A stretch of DNA of 64,000 nt from Perkinsus chesapeaki (GCA_013115145.1 JAAPAO010000034.1:58054-122053), one strand, 5' to 3'. Positions 24,529 to 39,115 are shown, counted from the first letter of the stretch. Translations and numbers: made by a program. The notes: generated by a model from the sequence alone, not told the origin.

Positions 24529-27500
24529 CTAAGGGAAAGCTCCACTGGGCTGATAGTAGCCGCCACCAGCCCCACCACCGGAGAGGTCTGCCAGGGACGT
24601 ATACCTATCCAAGTAACGCTTCTCGTCTTCAGCGGTTACCTGATAACAAATAAAGGAATCAACTCATTTATAAATAACGAACTTTCCTGCTCTATCAAAA
24701 ATCGCTCAAATGAATTTCGGAAATGTTTAAATTTCTACTTCTCTTTACCAAACGCCCAAATTCGGAAGACGACCAGTCCTTGATCAGGTCGGACTGAAGA
24801 TGTAAAAATGTGACCCAAAAACCCGATCTCCACCTATTTTGGAAAACCCTGCCAGAATGGTGGAAATCTCCGAGTTCTCGAGATCCGAGAACTCGAGGTT
24901 AAGTAGTGTGAGAGCAAACGGCTACGAAACAGTACTGGTAGTTCCGTAGCTCCCTTTCAAAGTGTTAAGTAGACGACCGTCGAGAGACTTTAAACAGATC
25001 GTTAAGATGGGGCTTACTGTGAATTTTGAGTCGCATATACTGAGGTTTAGTTCCTCTTCCTTAGCAGCCGCAGCACCACTGCCCCCTGCTGACAATGCCA
25101 TCTCCAATACATGCTGTTCAGCCTCCGGGCCACCATAGGCGAACTTCAGACCCGACTTCCGCACTGACTCATCGAAGTCTGCTATGACCTGATCATTGTT
25201 CAAGAAATATAATTAGACAATTATATGTTTAAAGAGTAGTAAATATCTGTCGTTTCAGCAAGCATAGAGTAAGACCTGTTCTGAGCGCATTTTCACAGGG
25301 TTAAAGCAGCGAAAGGGCGACGATCAATGAGACGCAATAAGAAGTTCGCTGAGTAGGTGTTGTTGATCGTGTATTCGGCTGACCTATGATAATACCATCT
25401 CGCAGCTTAAACCCTGTTATAGTAATATATCTCATTAAATGAGTTATATTATTATAACTAAGTCGTCGGCTTTATAGGATCAGGGGGGGGGCAATAGGAC
25501 CACATATCACACCTCTTGTTGCACCCAATAACAACTTATACGAATGTACGATATATATTAGCTCCTTACCGAGCAGAACTTACCTTGAAACTGTAGCCTT
25601 GGTCAACCAAATACTTCTGCCTTTTCAATGCATATTCCTTCTCTGGAGTATCCTTCGACACAAGCGAATAGAAGTACCTGTCATCCCATCACCATCAATG
25701 ACGGTCAGTAGGCCTACGCATTGAAGCCAGCATCGTCACGATAGGCTTTAGGTCGCAAAATACGACCAAGTCGCTGAGCCTCTTGCCGTCGACTTCCATA
25801 ATGTGAACTTATTTGTATAACCACATTCGCATTGGGTATATCAATGGCATTGTCACCGACCTAAAAGGGGTATCTCCACCGATGAGGAAGCTCCGTGGCC
25901 TGCCTACCTGCGAAAGGTAAATGCAATTGATCTTGTCACTGTGCTGGAAGCATCTAATACAAGCCATTCTCTCGGCCATACTGACGCTTCCACAAATGAA
26001 GGCTTTCTTAGTTCGCTGAGCCATCTCCTTTAACAGCACCACATTATCGCAGAACACAATTATCTTGTCCCCTCTAGACTCGTGCAAGGCCACTAGATAC
26101 TCGCAGGCGGTGAGCTTATTGGTGTTGGAGGTGTACCTATTAGGCATCACAGCAGACTACAACAACTTATCGCCCCCAATGCCTGAACATTGCAACTATA
26201 GGAACGCTGGAAGAGGTAAACACATATCTGTGATACTGTTTCCTATGGCTCGCCAGTCTACACCACTGCCTCTCAAGGAGTTCCTCTATGCGATTCTCTG
26301 AAAACTCTTACAGTGCTCGCTTGACGTGATAGCTGCTGGTCTCCAGATAAGCCTTCCAGAACAATGGAGGCATCTCGCTCCACACTTCAATACATTGCAC
26401 CTATTCTCATCATATCATAATTCCGTCTTTACGGCTTGACCGACTCTGGCAAGGTAACCTGCATTGACGAGCTCCTGCCAGTTAGCTTCGTAAAGTTTGG
26501 GGCCGATGAGATACTGGAGATCTTCCACTAGGTCATCTTCACGCACGAGAGTAGCAGTGAGGCCTGTATGACGAGTTTTACGGTTTTTCTATCAGAAACT
26601 GCTACCAAGCTTGCAATGGGCTCGCACTGTAGTGGCAACCGAACGGAACGTCTTTGCTGGCATAACTTGCACCTAGCCGCGTACAATGGACTTCCAAGCC
26701 GGAAAGACGTTCACCTCATCAGCAACAAGCAAGCCCCATTCTAGCTTGGTCACAGATTCGAACACCGCTTTGGACGCTCTTGACATTCTCTCATAGGAGA
26801 CAGAGAACATGCTGTATCTATAGAAGAAGGTATAAAACAGGTCGTGTTGGGAAAAGGAGATATTTCCGAGCGAAATTTCGGCAACTTCTGGAAAATTGCT
26901 ACCTAAATTGCTTTAAAAGTTTTGAAACTATTGGTATGAATGAATCCCCGTGCACAGATGTTCCGTTACGCACTTGTTCAGGAATCAGCTCAACATAGTC
27001 GATTGGAACTACAAACTCACAAATGTGATAGAGGAACGTCCGTTGTAACCAGAAGAAGGAATGTACTCAATGCTTCCCTTTGGCCTCGAAACACACAGCA
27101 TTTCTCCTTATGAAATTTCCATTGCCCTCAGAAGCGCTTTCCCGTCCCAAGAACACGTCGCTATAAGTGTAGATGACCCCCCCGTTTACGTGCTGATGAG
27201 AATGCAAGGCCGATCCTCAGGTATAGGCTGCTTGTTCTCGGCAGTGAGCGTGATAACATCATCTGGAGATATCGAACAGAACAGCTCAAATTGCCTCTTC
27301 CACTGGTCAACTGCAACCGCCGTAGTTGTCAGGACCTGTAACGTTCGCCCCATCACAAATGTACTTCTACTGCTGCTGCTCACCATCGTGCGCTTCTTCA
27401 TAGTTGCCGCAGCTGTGATGCCCACGAGAGTTTTACCAGCACCACACGGCAACACAATCATACCTTAGGTATGACAGTCTAACTAACCAAGCCAGCAGCA

Positions 27501-29119
27501 GCAATAATGAGATTACCGCTCCGGGCTCGGCTACCACTAAACATCTTATGTAGAGACCGCTCCTGATAAGGTCGAACTACTGTGGTCGGCCTGAGGAAAA
27601 GATACGAGCATGGTGGCCGAGGGACAAATAATCGCGATTTAGCGTTAATATTGCAGCGGGGATGCCCATTAAGAGAGAGCGGATCATCGAAACAGATGAC
27701 GGGATGACCCTCAACACTGGTGGAGACCTCCGGCTCGATCTAATGGCTGCTCGAAGTAAGCATTTCAAGATCCGCTACACTTTCAAGAAGGAATGAAGAA
27801 GCTCTACCGGATCCAATTGGCCCATGCTAGGCTACGATAACCACTAATTAAGACCACATGAAACGGCCGAGAAGTTCTGTGACAACGAATGTAATACAGC
27901 AGCTAAGCATGACATAATTGGATTTCATGGTTAAATTGGACGCTCTAGCTATCGAGTTTCGACTTCTTTATGTTAAATTCCTAACTTATTTGGACCACTG
28001 TATACCGAAGCGGCCATACCAACCCAGTCGCCTACGGAGGTAGGCCTACCTAAACTGCATGTTAATGTAATTGGAATCATCGTCATCACGGAAGTCGTAC
28101 TCCTCCAGGAGAGGTATCCGGATCTCCCGATACCTAAAAATGGCAATAAAATCGCATCGCTCCGCCTACGCCTACGCGGTGGCCTTCACAGTTTCGACAT
28201 CTGCCGAGTTAATTTCGAACATGTGAACCACTTGGTGCTCCGGCTGCTTGCCTCCTGCTGCTGCTGTTGCAGCCGAGGTCGCCACACTCGGGTTGGTCTC
28301 CGCAGTAGTAGCTGTACGTTTATCAAATGGTGTTTAGGAAATAGTAGCAGGCCTACTGGAGATAATCTGGCCCAGTTTACACTTCCGTATCTTGCTGTTA
28401 TCTTCGATCATCCTCAACAAGGACAAATCGCTTGATTCCACAAAGTACCTGTAAACTCAGGATCCAGTGTGCCTCAGATACCGCTTCTCTTGTGGAGATG
28501 CAAAAGGGTCCTAGACGATAAATTCTTCCTAGTGCGAAGATACGCCACAAATAACTCTCCTCGGTGAGCAGCATATGAACGTTCCTGATTTGCTTACCTA
28601 TTTCGCCTCAATACCAAGCGGACCTTTCCAATCCTCGAGCCGCTTTGCTGGATGTACTCTCGAAGAACGGGATCAATGTGGTTCTTGGAGAATCGATCAA
28701 GATCCGCTATCACTTCCTCCACAGACATTCCCAGTGATATCGCGGCGTATCTTTACAAAACCGCACTGCGAAGATTTTCACCGCACCGAACCAAACTTAC
28801 AGTGAGAAAACTGTTATTTGGAAATGGTGAACCTGAAAGGGGACGAATCCTTCGACCAAGAACAGGTAAATACCACTGCTGCTGCCTTACCCATGAGGGT
28901 CTGGAGATAGGCTCAGCAATGGCCACTAGGAAGTCCGTAACAGGGCCGAAAAGGTCAGGGTGAAGCCCCGCTTCGAAGATGATACGACCGTCTGGGCAGA
29001 CCTTACAAGGATAATAGTAAAATTCAAGGGAAAATATCTACCCATAGTGGTCGCTCCCTGTGATCTGGTTCAAGCTTCATGCGAGCTGATAAATCCACAA
29101 GTTGAGTCGTGGCAATATC
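24529..29119 (-). CDS. ERCC3: TFIIH helicase XPB/ERCC3 (Ssl2, RAD25)
   Basis: DNA translocase/helicase of TFIIH used in promoter opening and nucleotide excision repair. In order on the minus strand: the N-terminal region [18 protein letters not shown] (before 29119), [33 protein letters not shown] and [18 protein letters not shown]. The linker is [12 protein letters not shown]. The core has [12 protein letters not shown], Walker [30 protein letters not shown], the DExH box split by an intron (VADE then [10 protein letters not shown]), and [11 protein letters not shown] carrying the XPB RED motif. It continues with [20 protein letters not shown], the second RecA domain with [18 protein letters not shown], and motif [20 protein letters not shown], then [12 protein letters not shown]. 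The C-terminal exon ends [12 protein letters not shown] and stop at 24529. Downstream exons 24529-24639, 25018-25188, 25584-25677, 25718-25860, 25908-26136 and 26312-26400 are well fixed. The 5'-most exon is not located. Confidence 0.95.
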
Positions 29120-29375
29120 CTGACATTAACAACAGCAGTGAAGTCTACAAGGTGATAAGTAACAATACCAACTACATAAGATCCTATTAAGTCATTGCAG
29201 GGTCAGCAAGGCGACTAGAGCCACCGTACGGATAGAAGCATGAAGTACCGCCACAGCAGTGGTACTATGACTAGCTAATACGAGTAAGGCAGCTCCACTT
29301 CAACACTCTATTGCATTTGTCCCTTTCCTCCGAATGTATCACATCGCCTCTTAGTAGCTGTCATTCCTCATAGCT

Positions 29376-30755
29376 CTACTAAAGTGTTGGTATAGTCGGA
29401 TTAATAATAAATAACACAACTGATAATAATCCTAATATCGTCTGATACATCGTCCTTCCCCGCATTTCCCCGTACTCCATCCTCCCCTCACCTGAGTCTC
29501 CCCAATAACAGGAATCGGTCGGCTGGATATCTCGCCACTAGTCGCCGCCTTCGAAGAGTAGATCCTCAATGCCGAGCGACCACCTAATCACACTTCCCGT
29601 CCTTCAAAGCTACAAGCCTTGGCACATACTGGGAGGGAACTGCGCCGCCGCTGCCGCTTGTTGTTGCTGCTGCTGCTGCAAGGCCGATGCCGTGAGCTTA
29701 ATGCCAGGGGGCAGTGCCTGTACGAAGGAGATAGGGACAGAGCAACAGCACTCCAGAGGACTACTGTAGAGGAGAGACTAGAAGTAGGGGAGCCTCCGAA
29801 ATCCCCTTTAACTGCATTCACAGCTGCTTCACCACCACCGCCTCCACCAGAGCCCTTTAGACGTATGCGATTGCTTCGGATAGAATAGACAGACTGTGCT
29901 GCGGCGCTACCAGCAACACCACCGGCCATACCTGGGTGTCGGGGTGGATGTGGCCGCACACGTACGAGAATGCAGAAGAGATTTCGAAATATTGCGATAG
30001 ATTTTTACATGTCATTGGCTCTTGGACTTCTACCAGAACTATCAAGACTCAATGTCGAGTGATATATAGGACTCAAGAGACATTGCTGAAGCTGTCAGTA
30101 ATAACAGAGCGATTTCGTCAAGTATGAACACTGGGGAACCGTATAATCGTTCACAGGTCCCCGTGCCCTGCGCTGGAGCCCACAGAGCCAGTGTAAAATG
30201 TACAGCATTTCAAGAACTAGATACTTCGAACTGGATAAGCAAATATATGACAAGATACATACCTTTGACATAGCTCTACGCAAAGCAAATACACAAGACT
30301 CAGCATGCCGAGATAGAAAGGTCGCAATTGATAGCGGACCATAAACTACGTAGAGGACCAATAATAATCGAATGTGATCCGACAGCCTTCCTCCCCCTCA
30401 CTCGCATCCATTTGCTCCTTTTCCTTCTTCTTCTCCTTTTTCTCTTTCTTCTTCTTTTTCTTTTCTTTTTTATCCTTTTTGTCTTTATGATGATGGTGAT
30501 GATGACGCTTCTTACTATCGCCTTCGCTCCCCATAGACCCCTTCCGTTTCGCTATCGATCCCTTCGACACCCGAGGGCTTATCGACGCTCCAAGTGTCAC
30601 TATTTCATCATCAGAGCCCTTCTTCCCCATATTACCACAGCCACTGCCAAATACCCCGACTACCACCTCTCTACTAAAACACAACCCAGTCTCGAAAGTT
30701 AATATTGAGATCTTGAACGTGCTGCTGAAGTCCTCCGACTACTTCTAGTAGGCAT
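29376..30755 (-). CDS. Basic, low-complexity nuclear-type protein, unknown
   Basis: Probable start MPTRSSRRTSAARSRSQY (ATG 30753-30755). A later exon gives GCGNMGKKGSDDEIVTLGAS, a His/Lys tract (HHHHHHKDKKDKKEKKKK and more) and an acidic stretch. A further exon begins near 29930 with MAGGVAGSAAAQSVYSIRSN and a Gly run; after an intron come ALPPGIKLTASALQQQQQQQ, an Ala run and QFPP. A canonical gtatgt donor and an acceptor then allow continuation to SGRSALRIYSSKAATSGEIS, ending at a TAG near 29376; without that splice it would stop at 29610. No domain recognised. Lys-rich and polyQ composition suggests a nuclear or nucleolar protein. Confidence 0.45.
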
Positions 30756-31152
30756 ACTGTTACCGAGCACCCGTGCACGCTCCAGCTCCAACCTAGAGGA
30801 AAGACTAGGTCAACGCCAAGCTGCTGATTGACAAGGGAAGACATAAAGCCCAATAGTGGTAGTTTTTATATATATGGTAATTTAATTATTGATATTATAA
30901 ACTTTAATAGTTAAACTTCAATTTATAATAATTATTAATGAACGTATCCAGTAGTGTCCAACACCTTACAATGCCACATGCCTATATAGACAATAGTACT
31001 ACATAGACAACCCCATTACTTCTACCAAACACTGCAAGCTCTCAGCTCGAGTCACATCGAACGAAAGCTACAGCCCTTCCATGTCCCTCAGTAATAGACT
31101 ACATCCCACCGTACCGGTCGACGTTGAAATCTCCGTAGCACTCGCCCCGTTA
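30756..31152. other. AT-rich spacer
   Basis: No feature seen between two minus-strand genes. Confidence 0.4.
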
Positions 31153-32140
31153 CTACCGGCTTATCATACTTGACAAGGTCTGATTCTCGATCCTTAGTGC
31201 CTTCAACTCCATATCAATCTCCTGGATGCTATAGACCTTTGATGACTGAGCAGCAGCATCACCTGGAAACACACATCAACTGAGGAGCGCACATATCCAA
31301 CTTTAGGCAGTCAATAGCAGAAGGAAATTGAAAGATACATAAACAACAGCCATACCAAGTACTTCATAATGGATATTTATGTCAGTTTTCGGCAAGTATC
31401 TATAGCATCGACGTCCGGCCTCAGACCTAACAATCAGTCCGGGCTTGTTGTAAGCCCTCTCACCAATCGACGATTGTACCAACGTGGGCTCATATACATA
31501 TGCACACGGAGCGGCAGCCAGGACGCAGGCGCGAAGACCTTATTATTCGGTTCCACGCCTTCACTGAGTTCCCACTATACTGTTATCCTTGAGTCTATTT
31601 TATTATTGTTACTATTATATGCCTCCTTATTTTTCAAGTGAGAAGTATTATTGTTTGATTTGCAATAATGACATTCCGGCTATCCTTGAGCAAACCACCA
31701 AGCGACACCTTACTCTACCCAGTATTACCGGCTGCCCCCTGTACTGAAGCTAAGCCTCCTTCACCTAGTAGCAACTGAAATTAAATGGTATGCTACTATA
31801 AGAGATATGCTACTCTATGATAGTCAATCCTTCCAGATTGGTCTGGAGAAGTAACCGAGGATGAAGGTGATGATGAGGAGGAGGAGGAGGAAGGAGGTAA
31901 CATTATATTGATTATTAAACTAATAACTTAATATAAACGATAACTAAATATACTGTACTGTGACCTAACACCATCCACTTGCCCTCCTCCCCACCACAGA
32001 CCAATTACAGTTCCGACAACATCCCCATTCAACCCTTTTCACACCTCAAGGGTCCTCACTTTTACTCCCAGCTAATAAACCAATCCCTATACTGATGCGT
32101 ATGTAGTCTGCCCATCGCAGGTACTAATCAGCCACGGCAA
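31153..32140 (-). CDS. Unidentified gene, C-terminal coiled segment
   Basis: The last exon (about 31153-31260) reads GDAAAQSSKVYSIQEIDMEL then KALRIENQTLSSMISR and stop, a short coiled coil. Upstream pieces include LLLGEGGLASVQGAAG (about 31725-31775) and a Ser-rich exon reading SSSVTSPDQSGRIDYH (about 31810-31880). The 5' end is not defined. Within the gene span lies a fragment related to an EF-hand gene elsewhere in the window (31372-31490), which may be an exon pair of this gene or an unrelated insertion. Confidence 0.3.
31372..31490 (-). pseudogene. Duplicated fragment of an EF-hand gene (exon-intron-exon)
   Basis: On the minus strand this stretch matches 52205-52325 of the EF-hand gene: both have ..cgtcgattg|gtgag, an intron of about 40 nt ending ..ttag or ..ctag, then gtctgaggccggacg (gtctaaggccggacg in the parent), giving LRPDVDAID here versus LRPDADAIND there. 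The similarity covers intron as well as exon, so it is a copied piece of genomic DNA. The frame here stops soon after (..CRKLT then stop). Confidence 0.6.
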
Positions 32141-32212
32141 TTTCCCAGGTTACTAATAACGCAACCCCAAAGTCTATCCACCATCCCTACATGGATGAGC
32201 ATGCCTATCCAC

Positions 32213-33811
32213 CTATCCCCCTTTATACCGCCTATATAAGTGATCCATATTCCGTTTAAGAGCTTTCAATACCCCTATGTAAGGCGAGCAGCTAGGGACG
32301 CCACTCCAGTAATCAAACCAGCACTCAACAGACTTCATATACGCCCGAATTCCTCTCATACCGTCTTTTCCTCCAAGCCCCTTCAAATGCTGGTATAGCT
32401 CCTCCAAAGACTCTCCTTCTCCCCAACGAACCACAAATCTGGAATAATCAATTTCGCTTTGAAATGGCAGCTCAAATCTGTCGCTGATAACAACTGGAAT
32501 GCACCCGCCAAATACTGCCACGTAAAAGTGTATAGTCCATGGAGTTATGCCCCTCGGCGCCACACAAAACTTCGACCTCCCTATCACTTCATGGTAGCCG
32601 TCAATAAAACCCCCAACACTGACATCTTCCTTCCCCGAAAGCTCCTCCAAAATCCTAGTTCGGACGCTCACGTTCTGATAGCTCTCATCGATATCGGAAT
32701 GCCGGCCGTGAAAAGATAACAAAATGCTTCGTTTCGCCCACGGATGGTCGAATTTCCGCAGCTCGTCGATTCGCCATTTATCTACGTAACCCGGAATGAT
32801 AACGTCTTTCCACGGTGAAAAACTAGGAAACAAATTTCGCTTCGCTCCGCCTTCACAAGCAGCTTCAACCTGTATATTTTGCACCCGTCCAGCCAGCTGT
32901 CGCCACTCAAAACTTTCCTTTTCGATCTCGCAAGGATACTTTCCCCAGCTCCACAGAGCCACATGATCCACGCCTCCCCGACGATCCAGAAAACCTTTAC
33001 GGTGCGTAAGATCCAAGATTTCCTCCATTAAGATCCCACCGACCGATTTATTGCTATCAGCTGGTTTGAAATCATCCAGCCAATCAAGCATGTCGAGACA
33101 CTTGAAATATGTCGGCAATAAAAAGATATTTGCGAGCTCAGGATCATCAACTATGCAATCAGACTGTCGAGAGAGGAATAATGGGATATACACCTCACTG
33201 GCGTACATACCAAATCCGCACGTTAATGGTGCGCCATTTTTAAACAAGGGGAGATACTGCCGATCGTTTTTGTCCAACGGCGGCCGATGACCCTTGGTGA
33301 AGTCGGGGCTTATGGAGTGATACAAAAATACACGCAGGCCCGTTCCAAAGCAATCCCCATTCGCATCGCTCCGCTCAGAATCTCCCATCAAGAATCGCAT
33401 TACGTTCAACTGCCTCTCAATTCCCTCCCAGTCCCAATATATCGTCGAGTTATCTACCCTTCCTTCCCCTAATAACATCATCCCTTCTTCAACTATCCTC
33501 GAAGCCTTTTCCCTCCCACTATCGTAATCGACAGCTATAGCGCTCAATAAAGCCAGCACACCGCTTCCCACCCTACACTCTGCCTTATCCTCATCCGTTA
33601 GTACCTCCATCCAGCTTCTAAACTCGCGCATATGGTTCAAGGAAACCGCCGTGTCGATGTGAAATGTTGACCACTTCGATACATACTCCCAAAAACCTCC
33701 AGCAAATACATCAACAAGCTGCGGTGGCGTCCTACTGCAGCTTAGTGAGGTCGAACAGATATAGAGGAGAGACAGAATGAACAGCAAACACCATTGAAAC
33801 CTAGGCATCAC
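32213..33811 (-). CDS. Exostosin-family (GT47) glycosyltransferase, intronless
   Basis: A 532-residue intact ORF without introns. Residues 1-24 (MMPRFQWCLLFILSLLYICS) form a signal peptide or anchor. GLRVFLYHSISP and DPELANIFLLPTYFKCLD match the N-terminal exostosin landmarks. SLLSFHGRHSDIDES-type sequence (ILLSFHGRHSDI), GRSKFCVAPRGITPWTIHF and GGCIPVVISDRFELPF (about residues 413-450) form the GT47 donor-site core, followed by DYSRFVVRWGE and a C-terminal helix. Expected to act in the Golgi or ER lumen on glycans; donor and acceptor cannot be told. Family members in animals make heparan sulfate, and in plants wall xyloglucan or pectin. Being intronless among intron-rich neighbours is notable. 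Confidence 0.85.
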   Translation of the reverse strand: MMPRFQWCLLFILSLLYICSTSLSCSRTPPQLVDVFAGGFWEYVSKWSTFHIDTAVSLNHMREFRSWMEVLTDEDKAECRVGSGVLALLSAIAVDYDSGREKASRIVEEGMMLLGEGRVDNSTIYWDWEGIERQLNVMRFLMGDSERSDANGDCFGTGLRVFLYHSISPDFTKGHRPPLDKNDRQYLPLFKNGAPLTCGFGMYASEVYIPLFLSRQSDCIVDDPELANIFLLPTYFKCLDMLDWLDDFKPADSNKSVGGILMEEILDLTHRKGFLDRRGGVDHVALWSWGKYPCEIEKESFEWRQLAGRVQNIQVEAACEGGAKRNLFPSFSPWKDVIIPGYVDKWRIDELRKFDHPWAKRSILLSFHGRHSDIDESYQNVSVRTRILEELSGKEDVSVGGFIDGYHEVIGRSKFCVAPRGITPWTIHFYVAVFGGCIPVVISDRFELPFQSEIDYSRFVVRWGEGESLEELYQHLKGLGGKDGMRGIRAYMKSVECWFDYWSGVPSCSPYIGVLKALKRNMDHLYRRYKGG

Positions 33812-33829
33812 TGCGCCACCACCAAGTTC

Positions 33830-35977
33830 TCATTTGTATCCAACAATACTCTCATTAATATCAGAAACCATATTCGTATAGGAAACATGTCGCACGTAGC
33901 CCCCTATAGCTGATTGTCCCATTGAGCCTTCGCTCTCCGGAATAGGTGATCCGGCACTGGCGAGTATTGGTCCGGCATTACCAGCCTAAAGGAACAGCCC
34001 ATCCACCAACACCTTCTAATGTTCCCTTTACCTTTCTGGCTTGCAATATACGTCATCATCATTTATTTCGGGATCAGGGTTCCCCCAACTATCTGTCGTT
34101 CGTTCCACATACTCCTCCGAGGCCAATGGCAGCGCCTCATTAGCTTCTATGGCTTCTCGACGCAGAAGGTCAACGTTCAACTCACCACTGAATGATAGCA
34201 ACAGTAAAATACGGGATATTGACCATGTTGAATCCGGGAGAAGTAGCTAATATGATGATACCTAATCTATGATGGTTCTGTAGATGGTCGCGTCCGTCCG
34301 CACTTGCAGACTCACATCTGTATCCTCATTATTACAAAATCATACCCTATACTGTATCTTACAACTACACCGATGACGATACACCGAAAGGGTGGCTATA
34401 GACACTATGACTCCATACTCCTACAGTAGGAACAAGGAATTAGGAATCCTGCAGCATCATAAGACTTAATCATCGGCACATTTCGGCAGCCCTTTCCCCA
34501 ATATTATGATACCACCACGCCCTACTGTGCAGGCCATTCCGCCATGCCTTGCTCAGCCCGCTCTTCTTCCCTTTATCACCTCTTATGTATTATAACTGGC
34601 CTCTTAGGCTTCCCTCCAATAGTACCAACTTTCTCTATAGCATCCAGTACCTATTACCAATCTCGCCAGGAATGTGGTATGCAAGTGTTCTAGCACGTCG
34701 GGGTGGTATCCGACTCGGCGACCACGCATTCAATTTCCCTTTAATTCCAGCTTCAGTTTTATTGGACGACAAAGCGTTCTGTACACAATGTTCCTTTGAC
34801 ACAAATTTCAATGCTGATTAAGAAGTCTAACAAGCATCTCAAGACTAGTATAGAGCTTCAACTCACCAACAACGCTGTACACTGTTGCCCGAGTCTCGAC
34901 AGCCCTAGTCTTTAAAGTGTTCTTTATTATTACTCATCCCCTATTACCTCCATACCATGCTCTATCGCACCAAACACTACATGCTTATTGTCCAAATGCT
35001 TCTGAGGTCCAAAGGTTATGAAAAAGTTACTATTATTACTGTGCCTAATGATAAGAAAGGATTTGAGAATGCCACCACAGTAGATGATATACTACACACA
35101 ATAACCAGCTCAGAGACCCTATAAAAGCAAACCCGCCAAACACGCTTTAGGCTAGTCTCCAACATATAGTCCTGTTACCAACTACCCATACCAGCAGCAC
35201 TCGCCCCTCGGGAACTACCCCCACAACACCAACTTACTCCCATCCAGCATCAGCCATGCTTAAGACGCCCCTTTTAGAATGACTAAAGGCAAATCTAAAA
35301 ACAACTATTAAACACCAACCCCCTACCCCCCTCCCCACTATAACCTTTCATTCCTCATAAATTGACCATAAATAGATTCCCCCATTCCACCATTGCCGAA
35401 ATTGAAGTCCCCTCCTTGGCACATAAACCCAGGTATTACTCTGTACATCCTAGTGTTCTGATACCTATACAGATATCATAGAAATTGAGCCTATAAACCA
35501 TACAGTACCATCGTGGCCGCAGCCAATACCCTAGACCGGTCTCCCCTGTACACAGGGCTCGGAAATTCTCGCAGGTTATAGGTAACTAAATAAGCAGAAA
35601 TGCTACAGAGTGAGCAGCACAATATCCAGCGCTTAATAGGGTAAGCTATCCTTCACAATACATTTCTTCATAGTTCCAAGAATCACATCTAGAATGCAGT
35701 CGCGACTCGAGTATATGATCCGTTTGACTATCTTTTATCGAGATTCTCGATAGCGACTATGTACATTGAATTCAGGCAAAATGCTGTTGAACATCACTAA
35801 GCGAATGACATGCTCATTTTGATGTTTCGTTTGCTCTATTAAGCTGTTTCCCACCGTCGATAAAGCCTGCCTTACCACATCATCAAACAGTCTAAATACC
35901 ATTCTGCCAACACCAACATCCCCAACTGCAACATCGAAGTAACTAAGTTATTAACCAATAGTTAACCTTCTAGGCAT
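33830..35977 (-). CDS. Cyclophilin-type peptidyl-prolyl isomerase with C-terminal extension
   Basis: Catalyses proline cis-trans isomerisation. Reconstructed minus-strand exons read MPRSYFDVAVGDVGVGRMVF (start 35975-35977), RLFDDV, LPITCENFRALCTGETGLGY, RMYRVIPGFMCQGGDFNFGN with GGMGESIYGQF, KRGVLSMADAGW, NFFITFGPQKHLDNKHVVFG, HGMEVLDAIEKVGTIGGKPK, and a tail of about 100 residues: SGELNVDLLRREAIEANEAL, an acidic DPEINDDD stretch, and finally MVSDINESIVGYK. Catalytic Arg55 and the PGF/QGGDF residues are present. Two drug-pocket positions differ from human CypA: the Trp121 position is His (QKHLDNKH) and the usual SQFF is SNFF. The exon junctions near the 5' end (exons 35967-35977 and 35876-35942) fit GT..AG. 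The tail resembles no known cyclophilin partner domain that I recognise. Confidence 0.88.
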
Positions 35978-36264
35978 ATACCTACACTCTAGGGTTACTT
36001 GGCCGTATTAAATGAGACATATACAACACTAATTTACTGCCCCAAATATCCTTGGCAACAGACTAACACTACAAAAAACAGCAGCTCGGTTGAAACTCGG
36101 GAAAAAATGATGAAATTAGTCTTATCAGTGATGACGGTGACGCGGACTATCTGTCTCGTGCCTTTGATGCCTAGGGGAAGTTGAAGTCTCGATTCTAGCT
36201 CTCTTGGGTGATGATGGACCATCTGACTCGGTCTCTCGTGCTTCCCTGAATAACAACGAAGACG

Positions 36265-36490
36265 TTGTACAGTATATACTATAATAATACCCCCTATACA
36301 GTATATATCATAATAATAACCCCTATACAGTATATATCATAATAATAACCCCTATACAGTATATATTATAATAATACCCCCTATACAGTATATATCATAA
36401 TAATAACCCCTATACAGTATATATTATAATAATACCCCCTATACAGTATATATTATATTAATAACCCCTATACAGTATATATTATAATAT
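36265..36490. repeat. Minisatellite, 28-29 nt unit, about 8 copies
   Basis: Tandem copies of cccctatacagtatatat followed by c/t-ataataata. It lies between the cyclophilin 5' end and the GMP reductase stop codon, running into a tatat-rich tail. Confidence 0.95.
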
Positions 36491-36510
36491 TATATATTAT
36501 ATATTATATA

Positions 36511-38918
<2,408 letters not shown>

Positions 38919-39115
38919 TCAGAAAGAGTGGTGTCTAAAAGATATTCTTAAGGTTGGTTCGTAGACTGCTCTTCATCCATCTGGAATTTCGCCAGAAGCC
39001 CCAAGTTCCTGTGAACTTGTACGAAGTGTTCTAAAATTCAGAATGCCGATTAACAGCGTTGAGGAGATGCAAGAAAGCAAGATAGCGTTAGTGTCACTTC
39101 TGCTATGTCTCCTCC

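Noticed and set aside
24117..24653. Plus-strand 178-codon ORF as a gene
   Set aside because: It overlaps the last XPB exon on the opposite strand, which joins in phase to the rest of XPB.
26600..26790. DEVNVFPAW as the XPB DExH motif
   Set aside because: This is intron sequence; the spliced product reads [12 protein letters not shown], which fits the family and keeps the frame.
29619..29888. Plus-strand ORF with poly-Leu/Cys runs
   Set aside because: It is a shadow of the polyQ/polyA exon on the minus strand (CAG/GCN repeats read in reverse).
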